A stretch of DNA of 64,000 nt from Asterella californica (lineage: Eukaryota; Streptophyta; Marchantiopsida; Marchantiales; Aytoniaceae): positions 9,548,001-9,612,000 of the forward strand of contig JAYKYS010000005.1 in NCBI GenBank assembly GCA_036924285.1, given 5' to 3'. Under the pieces are notes generated by a model. That model ran no database searches. It had not been told where the DNA came from and was given only the letters and a program-made list of their open reading frames with translations. The translations under genes were made by a program, and so were the position numbers. Of this stretch, positions 1 to 11,980 are shown one piece after another (positions within the stretch are counted from its first letter, which is position 1; each line of letters opens with the position of its first letter).

Positions 1-659
1 AGCAGACTTGGGGTGTTGATTAGATCGCTGACTTGGGGTCTGATCTGTTGAGCAACAGAAATCAGGGCGTTCAGAGTGAAAGTAGGTTCTCGGGTGAAGT
101 CTTAGTCACAGCAGAGTTGCTGAGTAGTGAAGGATTGCCGGTCCAAGAGCGCTGCGTGACCTTGTCAGCAAGTAATGCCATGTAATGTATATGAGCCCGT
201 GACTTTCTCCATTCTGATAAGTAGGCTTGAGTTGTGTGCTAAAACTGAGTTGGGCGCATCTGGTGTCGTGTTGACTTCATTTCGGTGTAATTGCTTTGCC
301 TTCCTACTTCCTAGCATCTACTAGGTCTCCTAGTCTTGGCGGTTGCTCCTTGTGGGTCCTGGCGTTCCGACTTGATCACCAGTAGCGGAAGCGCTGCCCA
401 AATTTTATGCAACCCAGGTCTAGAATAGTTCCACCTGTATTTAGCAACCTAAGATTGACCAGAGACCTACAAAAGACTAGTTGGTTATTCAAAACCCGTT
501 CAACAGTTATCAAATCCTCGGTGCTCATTAGTGGATAGTTTAACGAACTGGATCTGGAGACACAAATAAAGTATACAGGTCTCTAGGGAGGTTCACGTTC
601 GGCAGTTCATTGGTTAGAGATTAAGGAATCTGTTCCGAGATCTGCGGTAGAACGTTACA
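1..659 (+). repeat. 5' LTR (3' portion)
   Basis: Matches 6181-6839 base for base except at three positions: C490/T6670, G587/A6767 and G625/A6805, all transitions. It ends in GTTACA at 659, directly before the primer-binding site. An AATAAA polyadenylation-like signal lies at 565-570. The first ~288 bases of this LTR are outside the window. Confidence 0.96.
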
Positions 660-661
660 GT

Positions 662-673
662 TGGTATCAGAGC
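662..673 (+). other. Primer-binding site (initiator Met-tRNA)
   Basis: TGGTATCAGAGC, two bases after the LTR end, is complementary to the 3' end of plant initiator Met-tRNA. This is the usual PBS of plant Ty3/gypsy and many Ty1/copia elements. Confidence 0.93.
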
Positions 674-709
674 AGGCTCAAGTTGAGTCTTAGCTAAACA
701 CCATCGACA

Positions 710-3700
710 ATGGAGGCTGTGTCGACCGAGTTGGACGAGATGAAAGCATTGCTGAGAGAGTTGGAAGGCCGACTTGAGCAAGTGGAAGCTGAGAACAAGG
801 TGCTGAAGGCGGATCTAACTCAAGCAAAAGTGACACAAGAAAAGGAAGCGGAGGTCCCTATACTGCAAATCGAGCAAGTCAAGGATTTCGCACTACCAGG
901 TGAAGGAGCAGTTGATATTGCTCAAGCAGATAAGAATGAAGATGGGTCACAGAAGGTGCAAGAGAATGTTGCAGAAGGCAGCTCGGCCAAAGAAGGGCAC
1001 AAGCGGAAAGTGAAGTGGGCTGAACCAGCGACACCATCAGCCTTCAACGGTGAGAAAAGCTTTTCCAAGTTTGAGTTATGGGTTACTGAGATGGAGAATT
1101 ACTTGGAGAATTTCGATGAGCGCAGCTGGTTCACCTATGCTGTTAGTAGACTGGAAGGAGAGGCTAAGGAATGGTATGGAGGTCAACAGCGGATGAGGAG
1201 TTTGAACGGTACAACTCTTATGTCCACTTGGCCGGAGCTGAAGGATGAACTCAGAAGACATCTGGTACCGGTGGATGAAGCTACACAGTTTCGGCTGGAG
1301 CTCATTCATCTGAGACAGACAGGAAGTATCAGACAGTACCTCCAGCGATTTTCTGAGTTGGTTACTCGTTTGCACATGGTGGATCGCACCGACTTGCTGT
1401 TTCACTTGAAGAAAGGTCTGCAGGGTTTCTATGCTAGTGTGTTTGATAGCTGGGTTATGTTTCACAAGTCCGAGGACATGCAAGACTTGTTTGCATTTCT
1501 GGAAGCAGCAGAGAACACTAGAGAACGTAATTACACCGTGCAGCCCTCCAAGTTTCAGCGTGGAACAAGTGGTGGCGAGCCTAGTAGAGGATTTTGGCGC
1601 AATCCTCAAGGACAGAAAACGTCCTCTCAGAGTAGAAATGGTAGAGGACGTGGTGGTGGAAGATTTGGTGCAGCGGGAAGGAGGTTTCCTCGTGGAACTC
1701 AACAGCAAGGAGTTTCTCGTGGTCCTACTCAGACACGACCTACTGGATCCTATGCATCCAATGCAGGATCCAACCAAGCTTCGACTTCAGGTGCTAGGAG
1801 CAGTGGAGCTAGCAGTGCTACACCTTCAAGGACGATCATCTGCTTTCGATGCGGACGGGACGGTCATATCGCTCGTGATTGTCCTCAACGTTCAACAACG
1901 AGCAACGTGCGTGGGTTGACAGCTGAAGAGACAACCAGTATTGAAGAACCAGTTGAGGCGACTACTGAAGCAGAGGTATGTGCTGGTGAGCATTTGGTAG
2001 AGCATGGGGATTTTCTGCCGTGGATTGAAGTGAAAATAGGAAACCACCGGTGCTGTTTGCTTATTGATACTGGAGCAGATGTGAATGTCTTGAATGAAAA
2101 ACTAGTCAGGACCTTAGGGGTGACTAGAACCAAGATCATGAGCCCGTTGTTGGTAAGGTTTGTGCAAGGTAGCACAACCGTTACAGAAAAGCTCATGAGT
2201 GTTCCTGTTACTGTTGGAGGGGTAACTAGGAAGCACGAGTTTTTAGTTATGAGCTTAGGCGACACGATGAAAGGTATCTTGTCCTGGTCTTGGTTACAAG
2301 AGACCAAAGCCAAGCTAGATGTTCAAGAAGGGAACGTCATAGTCATGGATCGATGGGGCTTGGGTCAACCACATCCTTTGATCATCAAAGAGAGACCCAA
2401 GGAGCCAAACCATGCTGCTCATAAGTTCCAACGAGCCAAGGTGGCATTTCAGATCTGCACGGCCAGACAGTTTGGAAAGCAGATCAAGTTGGTTGACGAA
2501 GCTTGGGTTGCAGTGATGTCTAAACCCAAGGTGGAGACGGATGAGGAAGAACGTGTTGCTGCTCTTCCCATACATCCTGATATGCAGGCATTAATTGAGA
2601 GGTATTCTCACCTAATGCCGGATCAGTTACCAACAGGACTTCCTCCGAGGAGAACCTTGGATCATGCTATTGATCTGGTTCCTGGGGCTACCCCTACTGT
2701 AGTGCCATCAAGACGGATGTCGTTTGATGAGCTGACAGAGCTGAAGACTCAGTTGAAAGAGTTGGTAGCTCAGGGTATCTTACGACCTAGTATATCACCT
2801 TATGCTGCCCCGGTGTTGTTCGTGGCCAAGAAAGATGGTGGTATTCGCATGTGTGCGGACTATCGTGCACTCAATAAGGTTACTGTCAAGAACAAGTATC
2901 CTCTTCCTCTCATGGATGAAACCACCGATCGGTTGGCCACTGGAAGATACTTCACCAAGCTGGATCTACGTTCTGGATATCACCAGATCAGGATCAAAGA
3001 AGGAGATGAAGAAAAGACAGCTGTAAGGTCGCGGTATGGCTTGTTTGAGTATACAGTGCTGCCGTTTGGATTGTCCAATGCACCTGGTACTTTCTGCAGG
3101 CTAATGAACGAGATCTTCAGAGATCTCTTGGATGAGAGTGTTATCGTGTACCTAGACGATATCATCATCTTCTCATCCACTTGGGATCAGCATCTAATAG
3201 ATGTTGAAATGGTGTTTAAGCGCCTAGAAGAACATCAACTCTATCTCAAGAAGAGCAAGTGCTCTTTTGGACAAGAGAGTGTAGTGTTTCTAGGATGTTT
3301 GATCGATGCGCAGGGCATTCATCCTAACAGGGCTAAGATTCGAGCCATTGTTGAATGGAAGAGACCTGAGAGTGTTCATGAGCTCAGATCTTTTCTTGGA
3401 TTAGCCACATATTTTCGGCGCTTTGTTTATCAGTTTGCGCATAAAGCCGCACCTTTGTTTGGCTTATTACGCAAGACTTCCAAGGTTGTTTGGAATCCAG
3501 CAGCTGAAAGAGCGTTTCAGGAGTTGAAACAAGCACTGACAGAGATGCCCGTGCTAGCTCTTCCAAAGATGGGAGAACCTTTCGAGGTTCACACAGATGC
3601 TTCTCAATGGACCATTGGAGGAGTGTTGATGCAAGGAAAGCATCCGGTGGCTTACGAAAGTCACAAGTTCTCAGAGACTGAGGCAAAATGGCCTGCTCAT

Positions 3701-5491
3701 GAACAGGAGATGTTCGCAGTTATCCATTGTTTGAAGCGTTGGGAGCATTATTTGTTACCAAGCAAAGTTACTGTTGTAACGGACTGTGAGGGTAATACGT
3801 ACTTTCAGAGTAAACCTCGTTTGTCACGTAAACAACAGAGGTGGCAAGTGGAGCTTGCACGTTTTGATATCGAATGGCGGTATCAAAAAGGGAAGGAAAA
3901 TATTCCAGCGGATTTGTTAAGCAGACGTGTCCAGGCGTTAACAACCCAGGACACAAGTGAAGAGCTTTTGGATCGAATCAGACAAGCATTGCTTGATGAT
4001 CCTCAGGCTCAACGTTGGACCAGCCAACAAGGGAGAGATCCATTGGTACGTAATCTCTCATTTCGCACTGGCCTTTGGTTTTATAAGCAAACCAAGGTCT
4101 ATGTTCCAGCTGGCGTTCTAAGGACACTAGTCATGCAAGAATGTCATGATTGTGAACTAGCTGGACATGGAGGACAGAATAGAACGTTACAACGACTTAA
4201 AGAGCAGTTTTATTGGCCAACCATGTTGGAGGATGTAATCAAGTACGTGCAGACTTGCTTGACATGTCAGCAACAACGAACTGAGCGGAGGAGACCTGCA
4301 GGGTTGCTGAGGCCCTTGCCAATACCTGATGGGCCTTGGGAGAGCATAAGTATGGACTTATGCACAGGTTTACCCGAATCAGGAGGTTTTGATGCTCTGT
4401 TAGTTGTTATAGATCGTTTCAGTAAGCAAGCTCACCTCATCCCTTGTAGGGAAGCAGTGACGTCATGAGGTGCCGCTGAACTGTTTATACGATATGTTTT
4501 TAAGTATCATGGGATGCCTAAAGACATTGTTTCAGATCTGGATAGGAGGTTTGTAGCTGATTTTTGGAAGGGTTTGTTTCGAAGGCTCGGAACTACCCTC
4601 AAGTTCAGTTCCTCTTATCATCCTGAAACTGATGGTCAAACGGAAAGGACGATCCAGATAGTAGAACAAGGGTTGAGAAACTATATCATGCGAGATCAGA
4701 GTGATTGGAGCGAGCACTTGGACTTGGTGGAGTTTACATATAACAACACCAAGCACTCGAGTACATGATTTAAACCATTTGAAGTGGTTTATCGGGGCTC
4801 TCATGCACCTTGGACTCCTATAGCTCTGGCTACCAAGGGGCATGAAAATACATGAAGGTCGAATCAGGATCCTCCAGATCTAGAGACTTTCATACGTGTT
4901 CAGGGTACTGTGTTTCAAGAAGCCAAGAAACAAATGGAGAAGGCACAACAACGGTATGCTAAGTATGCAAACCGTGGTAGGCAAGATTTACAATTCGAAG
5001 AAGGACAGAGAGTCTGGTTGAGAACCAAGAACTTCAGAATCCCAGCAGGGGTGGATTTAGCCAAGAAGCTTCTTCCAAAGTGGGCAGGACCGTTCCTGAT
5101 CGAGAAAAAGTTAGGTCCTGTGACCTATAAGTTACGTTTTCCAGCTAGTATGAAGCATTATCACCCTATTATTCATGTTTCTAACTTAAAGATGTTTCGT
5201 GAGGAACTAGAGTCGTTGCCAGGAAGATATCAGAAATGGCATCCAATGTTAGAAGCATTACCAAGAGCTGATGATCTTGAGTTGATTGAGATAGTAGATC
5301 ATCGAGCATCACCGAATCCAGATGGAGCTGGAGAACCCGTTACTCAATACCTATGTCGTTGGACAAGTAGAGTTCCGGGATTGGTAAGTGAAGCTTGGGA
5401 GTACCTAGATGATCTAGCATTGTACAAGTTTCAGGAACCACTGCGTAGATATTTTGTGAGACGACAATCTGCAGTGGTCTCTTCCAGCTAA
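710..5491 (+). pseudogene. Ty3/gypsy gag-pol polyprotein with three in-frame TGA stops
   Basis: A single frame of 1594 codons encodes the retrotransposon polyprotein, with no frameshift between gag and pol. Residues from the ATG at 710: N-terminal coiled-coil-like segment, gag capsid (about 100-270), RGG-rich stretch, CCHC knuckle C378-C391 (CX2CX4HX4C), aspartic protease DTGAD at D453, RT with YLDD at 814-817, RNase H TDAS at D963, and integrase HHCC zinc finger (H1146, H1153, C1183, C1186). Integrase core and a chromodomain-like C-terminus follow, with an aromatic-rich segment near 5340-5430. The frame is broken by TGA at 4466-4468, 4766-4768 and 4853-4855, all in or just after the integrase core. 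The frame stays open on either side of each stop and no frameshift is seen, so these are point nonsense changes. This copy is probably non-autonomous. Confidence 0.95.
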
Positions 5492-5892
5492 GCGGTGGAT
5501 TGAATCGAGTCAGGAGAGTCATGCAAAGGGCCCTTCAAGGACACTGGAACCGAGTAGATCTGGCCAATCTGCTCGTCTAAAGGTGGAGTTGTGGTCTGTT
5601 GACTTCTTATGACTGTCGGATGTCAATCAGGTTTAGGCTGACGCTACTATGGTGTATCATAGTAAGGAGGTGGATAAAAAGAAACTGACGAGTTCACCAC
5701 CTGGAAGCTAGGGTTCTGTCTCACCCGAAAGCTTCAACGGATGCTCGGTAATGGAGCATAGCCTTGAGAAAGGGCTTAATCTTACCCTTGATGGGGTACT
5801 GTTCCTCTGGATTTGAGGAAGTGTTGTTTCTAATGTGGTATTGTAGATACCGCAGTTCAGTGGAAGAACTGCGTTTTGCTGGTTGGGGCGAT
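5492..5892 (+). other. Untranslated spacer before 3' LTR, with weak polypurine tract
   Basis: No coding signal is seen in these 401 bases between the pol stop and the 3' LTR. The bases just before the LTR (about 5881-5891) are G-rich (GGTTGGGGCG) but not a clean polypurine tract. Plus-strand priming here is inferred from position only. Confidence 0.6.
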
Positions 5893-6839
5893 TGTAACAC
5901 CTTTTGCTTTTTCCCCAAACCAGATGGCATTCGGGCAGTGATTAATCAAAAGTGGCAGCTGCATGGCACAAGGCAGGCTCAAGAGACTAGATAAAAGAGT
6001 GTCGTGAACCCTAAAGGAGGCCATTCTCAGTTTTTCAGTTTTGGAGAGAGAGCTCTTGGTGGTGAAGGAGGAGACTGTATTTTTCAGTGTAGTGTACATT
6101 GCCTTTGAGGTCAGAAATCAGGAGCTAGAACTGATGCACATCAAGCTCCTTGGAGAGCAGATTTGAAGAGGGACCTTGAGAGCAGACTTGGGGTGTTGAT
6201 TAGATCGCTGACTTGGGGTCTGATCTGTTGAGCAACAGAAATCAGGGCGTTCAGAGTGAAAGTAGGTTCTCGGGTGAAGTCTTAGTCACAGCAGAGTTGC
6301 TGAGTAGTGAAGGATTGCCGGTCCAAGAGCGCTGCGTGACCTTGTCAGCAAGTAATGCCATGTAATGTATATGAGCCCGTGACTTTCTCCATTCTGATAA
6401 GTAGGCTTGAGTTGTGTGCTAAAACTGAGTTGGGCGCATCTGGTGTCGTGTTGACTTCATTTCGGTGTAATTGCTTTGCCTTCCTACTTCCTAGCATCTA
6501 CTAGGTCTCCTAGTCTTGGCGGTTGCTCCTTGTGGGTCCTGGCGTTCCGACTTGATCACCAGTAGCGGAAGCGCTGCCCAAATTTTATGCAACCCAGGTC
6601 TAGAATAGTTCCACCTGTATTTAGCAACCTAAGATTGACCAGAGACCTACAAAAGACTAGTTGGTTATTTAAAACCCGTTCAACAGTTATCAAATCCTCG
6701 GTGCTCATTAGTGGATAGTTTAACGAACTGGATCTGGAGACACAAATAAAGTATACAGGTCTCTAGAGAGGTTCACGTTCGGCAGTTCATTGGTTAGAGA
6801 TTAAAGAATCTGTTCCGAGATCTGCGGTAGAACGTTACA
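5893..6839 (+). repeat. 3' LTR (complete, 947 bp)
   Basis: It begins TGTAAC at 5893 and ends GTTACA at 6839, a 6-bp perfect terminal inverted repeat with TG...CA ends. The last 659 bases duplicate window positions 1-659. An AATAAA signal sits at 6745-6750. Flanking DNA starts at 6840. Confidence 0.94.
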
Positions 6840-7213
6840 CACGACGCATACCGTATACTGTAGAACAGCGTCCGCTACCATAAAACGAAATATGTACAGC
6901 ATGAGAGACAGTTTTACACTTTCTTGTCTTCACCTCTCGCGCTCATGGGAGACTTTAGTTAACGTGCCCTCCCGGCTGTAGCCTATGGGAAGTATCATCG
7001 ACTACCGTACTGTGCCAGTCAAACTATTTCTTTTCCGGCTGCTAGAGACAGACAGTCAGATTCCGTAGACTTTCGAATTTCCTCTTGTATCCAAATGTCC
7101 GGCTTGTATGGCGATATGGCGATGTATGGCCTGTATGGTTTTCTTCAGTTTATTTCCTTTTCTCTTTTCTTTTTCTCCTGCGGACTCTTTTAATCCCCCA
7201 GTCTAATTTGCGC
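6840..7213. other. Flanking DNA, no gene seen
   Basis: Sequence downstream of the retroelement. No coding or repeat structure is recognised. Confidence 0.5.
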
Positions 7214-7868
7214 CTATTGAGAGCATCTCCACCGCCTATCTTCAAAGACTGCTTTAACCAGTTCGAGGAGAACTTCTCCACCGCCGATCTCTAACATTAT
7301 GTACTTTTCTGCTATTTTTAGACCTATTTATCTCCAAATTTTTGGATTAAATAAAAATTATATTTTTTCGTCATTACTCTTTATAGATCACTTTTAAGAT
7401 CAAACGTCTATCGAATAAATGCAATAAAAATTCTAAATTGAAATTCAACCAAACAAAGAGCTACGTTTAGAATAGAATAGAATTACGGCGATGCGATTTT
7501 TATCTAAACTCTTTCCTTTCTCTTTTCCACATTTCGCACTCTTTTTAACTAAAATACACTACACGACAAAAAAGTCCTCCTCTCCTTTACCGTTCTTCGT
7601 AACTCGACCTATAGTTATACTCACGTAACAAAATCACAAAAAGAGTATGAACTGGATGTACATTATCGCATATCAACATAAGCATATGTACTAGTGTTGT
7701 CCGTGAATGTCTCATTTTGTCGTTACTAATCTTATTATCACATCTTTAAGTTAGGAAGACGCGGTAACTTTTCAGGTATGCACTAAAATACAAAGGGATA
7801 TAAAGATTGGCGGTTGGAATTTTTCTTTCAACGGTCTGCCTAACTGGAGGGAGAGATGCTTTTGAAAG
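7214..7868. mobile_element. Non-autonomous DNA-transposon-like element, copy 1
   Basis: The left end reads GAGAGCATCTCCACCGCC. The right end contains the inverse pattern (CTAACTGGAGGGAGAGATGC), giving imperfect terminal inverted repeats of the GAGCATCTC type seen in plant MITE-like elements. The interior is AT-rich and has no transposase. About 130 bases at the right end (7731-7868) are repeated near 8570-8712, which supports a mobile family. Superfamily is not assigned. Confidence 0.5.
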
Positions 7869-8454
7869 TTATCGCATTTCTTTTACTTCAAGATGTGAAG
7901 AAGAGTTTTTAAGAGAGATTATGCATACAAAGTGAAGTTTTGCTGAAACGGTCTTATACAAGAGAATAAGACCGTTATGGATAACAATTAGTACACATCC
8001 GTATGATATGTTTTATTTTCTTGTTTTTTTCACTCGAGAGACCTCGCTAACCAACCGAAAAAATCGCAAAAACAAATACAGTTGAGACCTCCCTATCTGT
8101 AGTTTACAGATTAAGAGTGAATGATTTTTATCTTTAAACCCTGAGTTGAACATATTCTATTTTTTCTCAGTGTTTTTTGAAGATTCTTTTTTGCTTCAAG
8201 AAATCTCGAAATTTTAGTATTAACAGTTTTTTGTCAATATTCATTTTTCTTTCAATACTCACTAGTTTGTTACGAGATGAATCATCATAACTTGCAGAAC
8301 TAATGAATAGCTTTAAATTGATTTTTTATTTCATAGATTTCAAGTTGAAATGAATACGTAAACTAAAACCATTTTTTTCATAACCAAATTTCTCAATTCT
8401 CTAAAAGTAACCTGTAAAATAAAGTCTTCTGGGTCACCCGGAGCACTTGTAGTC

Positions 8455-8712
8455 ATACTCGGGATTTCAAGGAAAAACTTTCCCACCGCTATCCTTAAAT
8501 GACTTTCTAAAGAACATCAGAAACTCCACGTATTCAAAAATACCAAAAACTGCTTTTATGAACTTCTATTATAATCTTTAAGTTAAAAGAACTTGGTAAC
8601 TTTTAGAGAATGCTGTAAATTGAAGAGTAGTAAAAGATGAACGTTGGGAAGGTTTTCCCTAACTGGTTGGGGAGCCTAACTGGCTGGAGAGCCGCGGTTG
8701 AGATGCTCGCGC
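8455..8712. mobile_element. Non-autonomous DNA-transposon-like element, copy 2
   Basis: The right part (8570-8712) matches the right end of the 7214-7868 element: a shared ATCTTTAAGTTA-like block, then GGTAACTTTT, then CTAACTGG...GAGATGCTC. The left part (8455-8520) loosely matches 7214-7290. It appears to be a shorter relative in the same orientation. Boundaries are approximate. Confidence 0.4.
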
Positions 8713-10639
8713 TGAATATGTTAATTTACGTTTGCATACCCGGTAACTTGGTAATTTTGGTTGTGGACGGAGAGAGTCAGTCAACGCGCAACAGCGCATG
8801 CCATTACCGTATGTGGACAAGACCGATCCAGAGAAGAGTTGGAAGAGTGGTAGACAAAAGATATAAAGGGCAGAAAACCGCAGAAGAAGGGCTCACTGTA
8901 GTTTAAGTTGATACAGGTCATCTTTGGTCTGAGCTATATAAGTACGTAGTTTCAGAGCTGCCTGCCACGTTGAAGGTAGCAAGGATCCAGTTTTAGCCAG
9001 TTGTTGAAGATGACAATACCTGTACACGTCTCCACCAATCCAAGCCCCTGTCCTCACTGCAGTTTGACCCCCCAACTCGACTCCAGTCCGTTCGAAGCTC
9101 CAACCTCGTAGAACTTCTTCATCAGAAAGCGAAGAAAAGATGGCTTTTACTTAGTAAAACGAGACGCAGTGAATAGCCAACGGATGGAAAGACCCCATCA
9201 AGCCTTTACTATTATTATGTCCGAAGAGAAAATGCATACATGGAAGAAAACATACGTGCAAGAAACGACGAACGCGCAACGGAAAGAAGGACGTACTGGT
9301 GCGGATGTAGACAAGGGAGGAAGGAAGGCAACGTTGAACGCCGTCTTGTCTCAGTGCGTCCATCAGGTAGGGAGGCAGAGGACATACAGTTGGCGTACAG
9401 GTTATCTTTGGTAAACTCGCTTTCCTCGCGCTTCAACCGTGGCACAATCATGGTGATTACTACATCCGCAAGGGATGGACACAGTACGTACGAGGGGAAG
9501 GCAAGGCAAGGCAAGGGAAGGAGAAGACGGGACCTTCTTTCACGGGAGCGGGACGGACGGAGAGCTCGTCTGCAGTAAACGATTTATAGATTGCGGAACT
9601 TATTAAACCGGTAGCGCAGGACACGAGTACGTCGGTGGCTGCTGCACGGAACAGGACAAATGTTGACGGAATTCAGCCCAAGCCAGTCCAGTGCAGTCCC
9701 TCAAGTCTCAAAGTCAGAAGAGATTCTACAGAAAGCGGGCGGACGGGCGGAGGGAGGAAGGGAAGGACGGCGGGAGAGAAAGGGTCTCGGCCGCACCGCC
9801 AGCCAGCCAGCGATCCAAAGTCAAGGACAGTACATAGAGATTTGCAAACAGAATCTTGTACATTTCGCTTCCTCGTCGTAACAGCTCAACTAGCGCTCGG
9901 GGTAAAAGTTCCCGATAGCCGGTAATTTTCCGATTCCCAGATTGATTGTCCAGTTTTTCGGGAAGGGAACCTCCAGGAACCGGATATGGACTTCTCGGAA
10001 CATTAGAATCCGCAACTGAATAAACTTTTAGGGGATGTTTCCGGAGTATTAAATTTCTAGGTTTTTGAAATCCTGAACATACTCCAAAGTCCCAGTTAGA
10101 ATCCGGATGCCAAAAATGACGGTCGGTAAAAAGAATATTTTTACAGCTTGTGGCGAGAGTTTCATTACGAATGCTGGCTCTTTAGCCAAGTCACCTTAGC
10201 ATCCATATGTACATTACTCTGTATGAATGTTTCGAAGTTTATCTTGTGTATATTAAGTATTTTACGTCAATTTTTTTTCTCTTGGTAGGAATTGAACCTG
10301 CATCCAGATACTAGATTTCTCCACCTGTCGGGACCAGAAGACCTAACTAGTCCATCTAAAAGTAAAAACATTATATAATGAACTGACAAAACTGTCAAAC
10401 TCTAAAAAATTACAACCTCAGTGTTAGCTATGTAAATCTCCGGGTTAGCTAAGAACTGTCAATGATGAACAATGCTCTTCTAAACCTCTACTGCATCACT
10501 CCAAATATCAACGAATGAGTAATCAAGACCTTCCAGATTCAGTCTGATAACACTATCCAAGTTCAGAATCTGCAAGTAATTCCTGTACTTGGTCTTTGTA
10601 ATACTCTCAATACTGAATGTCTCTCATAGTGAGTGGTAG
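8713..10639. other. Non-coding stretch, no gene recognised
   Basis: Contains GC-rich, purine-rich sequence at about 9480-9800, including a short AAGGC repeat near 9498-9515, and AT-rich sequence after 10000. Small open frames exist but show no family resemblance, and their composition bias explains them. No RNA gene is seen. Confidence 0.5.
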
Positions 10640-10674
10640 AAACGCACTCAACTCGAGTTGTGGATACTTCCACT

Positions 10675-11241
10675 TTAAAGTCTCACTGTAACTAATCTAA
10701 TCATCGCCCACAAGTCTCTAAAAGAAGAGCCCCTTGACTCACTATGCGCGTGAGTTTTGAATTGCTGTAACTCTACCTTTTCATCTATAAATGGTAGAGG
10801 ATAGCAATCTTTCTTGGTAACTGCATTCAACTTCTTATTGTCTATGCACACTCGCAGCTTACCATTCTTCTTCTTGACAAGCACAATGAGTGAAACCCAT
10901 TCTGAGTTCTCCACCTCGTAGATGAAACTTGCCTCCTTCAACTTGTCTATCTCTTCCTTGACCATCATTGCCGTTGTAGGATTGACTCTTCTCTGCTTCT
11001 GTCGAACTGATCTTGCGTTCTCCTCCAATTCGATTCGATGAGTCTCTAGAGTTAACTCCTTCAAATCCTTGTAGCTGAAAGCAAACACATGGATATATTT
11101 TCGAAATATATCTAGGAATCTACTTTTCTCCTCTTGAGTAACATTGATACCAAACTTCAGGATAGAGAGTCTTCTCACAATCTCTGCCTTACTCAACTCT
11201 TCTTTGTCAAGATCTTTCTCCGCTGCTGATCGAGGCAACAA
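10675..11241 (-). pseudogene. Ty3/gypsy reverse transcriptase, N-terminal part
   Basis: The frame encodes the linker and first blocks of a Ty3 RT. Visible are EEIDKLKEASFIYEVENSEW, then LVKKKNGKLRVCIDNKKLN and DCYPLPFIDE, which correspond to RT blocks 1 and 2. The YxDD block is absent because similarity stops after residue ~165 and the last 20 or so residues look unrelated. Truncation or a junction with other DNA near 10740 is likely. It follows the protease fragment on the same strand, as expected for pol order. Confidence 0.85.
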
Positions 11242-11370
11242 GTTAATAGCACTAAGCTGATGTAATGATTCATCTCGACCAAATCCTTCGTCCTCAGACG
11301 AGGATTCTTGATCGTAAGAATCTCCGATATCTACTTCTGAGACACTCTGATCATCCTCCTTATCAGATTC

Positions 11371-11980
11371 CTAGTAGTCACTAGTGGATCTATTAGAGTC
11401 AGAAGTCACAACTTCAACACCCGAGAGAGATACTATCACTCTATGATCTCTAGACCCAATCCGTAAATATCTCTTGTGCCACCTATATGTGATGCGCACA
11501 GCTCTCAACCAAGACCTACCTAGGAGCAAATCATAACTAGAGTCTATCCACCACACCAACTCTCACAGATTTTGATGTCTTATTCTTGGGTTTCTTCTTC
11601 TTGCTTGTCTTAGAACTCAGTCCTCCTCTGAGTTCCCTTCGTAAACTAGGGTTGAGTGCAATCAGTTGCCCAACAATGATGTTGACTTTTTTAGCACCCA
11701 CATCTTCAACCACATCATATCTCGCTTGAGAAGATGAAATGATGAAATCCGTCATCTCCAACTTCCTTCTTGGCTCCCTTGGTGCACTCGAAACAATACT
11801 CGAACGAGTACTTCTACTTGGTGACTCCTCCATGAAAACTGGTTCATCAGAAAATCGAGTTCGTTTTCTTTCTTGAGCTAAAAGCTCCACTGGTGCATGA
11901 GATGAATTCGAGCTCTCTCCCTTCTCAGAGATGAGATCTCGCACTACATCGATAATAGCCACTCCCACTTCCACGAACAT
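11371..11980 (-). pseudogene. Ty3/gypsy gag-pol linker and protease fragment
   Basis: Two overlapping frames cover this part. The upstream one (11980-11537) is a charged, Ser/Arg-rich linker that is strongly similar to the fragment at 51947-52222. The downstream one (11559-11371) contains YDLLLGRSWLRAV, the C-terminal signature of retrotransposon aspartic proteases (the I/L-LGxxWL block). The catalytic D-T/S-G block expected before it is not visible, so a deletion or frame break removed it. Confidence 0.75.

Larger units (their letters stand above)
1..6839 (+). mobile_element. Ty3/gypsy chromovirus LTR retrotransposon (5' end cut by window)
   Basis: Positions 1-659 and 6181-6839 are near-identical direct repeats. 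They flank a primer-binding site, a gag-pol frame and a spacer, so this is one LTR element. The 3' LTR runs 5893-6839 and ends in the perfect inverted repeat TGTAAC...GTTACA. By symmetry about 288 bases of the 5' LTR lie upstream of the window, giving a full element of about 7.1 kb. Domain order is gag, protease, RT, RNase H, integrase, chromodomain-like tail, which is the Ty3 order. The target-site duplication cannot be checked because the left flank is missing. Very high LTR identity (3 differences in 659) implies a recent insertion, yet the coding frame carries three stop codons. Confidence 0.97.

Noticed and set aside
1076..1777. Open frame of 233 codons on the minus strand within gag
   Set aside because: Shadow of the retrotransposon gag frame; no domain and Ser/Thr-rich composition from the complementary strand.
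4466..4855. TGA codons as programmed readthrough or selenocysteine
   Set aside because: Three TGAs in one integrase region, none at a gag-pol border and no recoding structure seen; point mutation is simpler.
9169..9925. Several overlapping open frames rich in Arg, Gly and Lys
   Set aside because: Explained by purine-rich composition; no motif and no consistent frame.
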